Positions 63,701 to 64,000 of a stretch of 64,000 bases of DNA are shown here, piece after piece. The DNA lies in assembly GCF_003815675.1 (NCBI RefSeq), contig NZ_CP033918.1:1550001-1614000 (forward strand), in the 5' to 3' direction. Every line of letters starts with the position of its first letter. Positions within the stretch are counted from its first letter, which is position 1. The position numbers and the translations under genes are program-made. Under the pieces are notes generated by a model, which saw only the letters and a list, made by a program, of their open reading frames with translations, ran no database searches and had not been told where the DNA came from. This DNA comes from Chryseobacterium sp. G0186 (lineage in GTDB: Bacteria; Bacteroidota; Bacteroidia; Flavobacteriales; Weeksellaceae).

Positions 63701-64000
63701 TAAGTATTTTTGTAACTCCACATTTTACTATTTTCAAATTCAGAGAAGTAGTAGTTACTCCACCAGAAATTTCGTTCAAGTTTACAGTAAGATTACTGCT
63801 ACCCTGTCCAGATGCAAAACTTCCGAAGTTAGGATGTCCAAAGCTCCATTCCATGAAGTCAGGAACAATACCGTTCAGGTTTGCGCTGAAGTTTTGTGTA
63901 CTACTCGGACAGAAAGGTCCCGGATTCGGGTTAATCGTAATAGAATTAAGATCTATTATTTTGATTGTCTTTGATATTGGATTAGAAAGACAACCAGCTG
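60756..64000 (-). CDS. Large secreted PKD/Ig-like repeat protein with T9SS sorting domain, 5' partial
   Basis: At least 1080 residues are visible. The frame stays open past the ATG at 63854 to the window edge, with matching sequence upstream (for example 'INPNPGPFCPSSTQNFSAN'), so the true start lies outside. The body is made of many Ig/PKD-like repeats with recurrent paired cysteines ('GKICLGSDLTFTVN', 'SAICAGSSVTLNG', 'WVCAGEVTTFTAP') and Asn/Thr-rich strands. The C-terminal sorting domain reads 'MMPNPAKEKVKISYN' and 'VIVQTGDTSLQGKLIKN'. It should be secreted by the type IX system and held at the surface, perhaps as an adhesin. Confidence 0.85.
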   Translation of the reverse strand, partial: AGCLSNPISKTIKIIDLNSITINPNPGPFCPSSTQNFSANLNGIVPDFMEWSFGHPNFGSFASGQGSSNLTVNLNEISGGVTTTSLNLKIVKCGVTKILSIPITKLTLPVVSFTNVGKICLGSDLTFTVNQGTITSATGVTFTFANGTTHPANFNASGVYTFPNNGYIQNNSGSNVSQTVTVTYTGTNGCIYKPTGIATFEILPETIITISPVYNIAVCDPTFFSYQLTANSSTGLTNIVEWQWQHDGIDIPGANTNSYTISGGPIFGTYKVRAKDINGCIVYSQNVNVIQSCGTGTGCTAPPKIKFIPKWSGCNTISVSGFTTNIPPDEIQWVSDSVLTLISGQGTTTPVFQTNLAGAHIVSVRLRYGSCWYSASLEVQKNYEPKFNISQTCSGNGYNLTLYNTSTIFNIDPNSISYSFSLAGQPIQYGQTATYNNLAPGTYTFTMTMSVPGQPQLPTCTTTQTITLKPTPNVNFLVPAWVCAGEVTTFTAPSYDPANTYTWYFDNTAYVASGAPSNITFNSAGPKTIRLEIKTPQGCIYSSPNRSLTVIKANFGGSITPSNFTGCIGSAPTITHNPLFGFPSSYIWMNGSQPVPGAPNTMSFTPTQSGSYWPVLVSAEGCKDYSMSDLAAVVTLKSAPYVNISGKSAICAGSSVTLNGIVADNTLQYQWSIGSTILVPWTSNPYPIAYTTPGLSAGTYTYTLEVRPAGSTGCTSSKSFTVTVSNPPASPTVTYTKQNCQPYEIKLSASGPSVGDYNWSNGMTGQSIIVNEGGVYEVIYTAPSGCKVSGQVAVPLSIESLMWVFPTGCYDECRSKDRYILGPKGVFDSHQWQLFGNPIQSGSNDVIHPLYFGASGTYNLQIGHIGCQFISGPMNYFPGKECGIETECRLSAEIVSFKWDGDHYNVHGSIFNGGNQAITLNVSSLNGYGTYLPSMITIPAGGTYDLNTNPLAFYPNANFPGGADDILFMGKEDCKFVAQVPVIGRPAVVKTERNVGITSSLKMMPNPAKEKVKISYNTGNEKMLAKQITVFDAMGNIKFRKELKASSGEVDVDVSSWMQSVYIVIVQTGDTSLQGKLIKN

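Overview
The window looks like chromosome of a Chryseobacterium-type member of the Flavobacteriia (Bacteroidota). The base composition is AT-rich. Several promoters fit the Bacteroidota pattern TAnnTTTG about 5-25 bases before the start codon. There are type IX secretion (T9SS) sorting domains, a TonB-linked barrel receptor, Chryseobacterium-like secreted 'QIGIG' proteins, and a Bacteroidota-style long urocanate hydratase. No rRNA, tRNA or CRISPR array was seen.

Layout. 1-1.1 kb: end of a methionine ABC importer (metI, metQ). 1.35-3.6 kb: secreted GH3 beta-glucosidase. 3.7-4.7 kb: a five-copy 187-bp tandem repeat plus a (TATC)14 microsatellite, next to a TonB-dependent receptor (4.7-6.9 kb). 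7.2-14.7 kb: a DUF2652 protein, then a complete RND efflux operon (adaptor, pump, outer-membrane channel) behind an AraC-family regulator with candidate direct-repeat operators. 14.9-16.9 kb: divergent MFS exporter and Lrp/AsnC regulator sharing a palindromic operator. 17.3-18.9 kb: two secreted proteins. 19.4-20.8 kb: mnmE.

Island, about 20.8-34.0 kb. An integrative island sits at the 3' end of mnmE. The last 17 bases of the mnmE att core recur exactly at 31565-31581, and a looser copy lies at 34011-34031. The first segment carries an excisionase-like protein, a tyrosine integrase and one tightly packed operon: an XRE regulator, a fusion of an HsdR-N-like nuclease domain with an N6-adenine methyltransferase, HsdS, a PtuA-like ATPase fused to TOPRIM and DUF4357-like domains, and a Septu pair (PtuA ATPase and PtuB HNH nuclease). 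No helicase-type HsdR is present. This is the strongest candidate for an under-described defence system: a DNA-modification and target-recognition module joined to two related ATPases and three potential nuclease activities. The second segment begins exactly at the internal core copy with a decayed hsdS, followed by two PD-(D/E)XK proteins. It looks like the stub of an older restriction island.

34.2-41.9 kb: threonine aldolase, then a polyol operon (mannitol-type dehydrogenase, MFS permease, outer-membrane protein, PfkB fructokinase), divergent from a LacI regulator with two identical GGGAACGTTCCC operators. 41.0-46.8 kb: LysR regulator divergent from hutH-hutI-hutU (histidine breakdown). 47-53.6 kb: small metabolic and regulatory genes (heme-binding GlcG-like protein, two AraC regulators, SDR, YdeI-like protein). 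54-57.7 kb: three paralogous secreted C1q/TNF-like proteins with two small HTH proteins and a truncated AraC gene. 57.9-58.7 kb: a membrane-anchored phospholipase-D-like protein. 58.8-64 kb: two T9SS cargo proteins, the second running off the window. Two long perfect palindromes (49685-49740 and 58746-58801) are also present.
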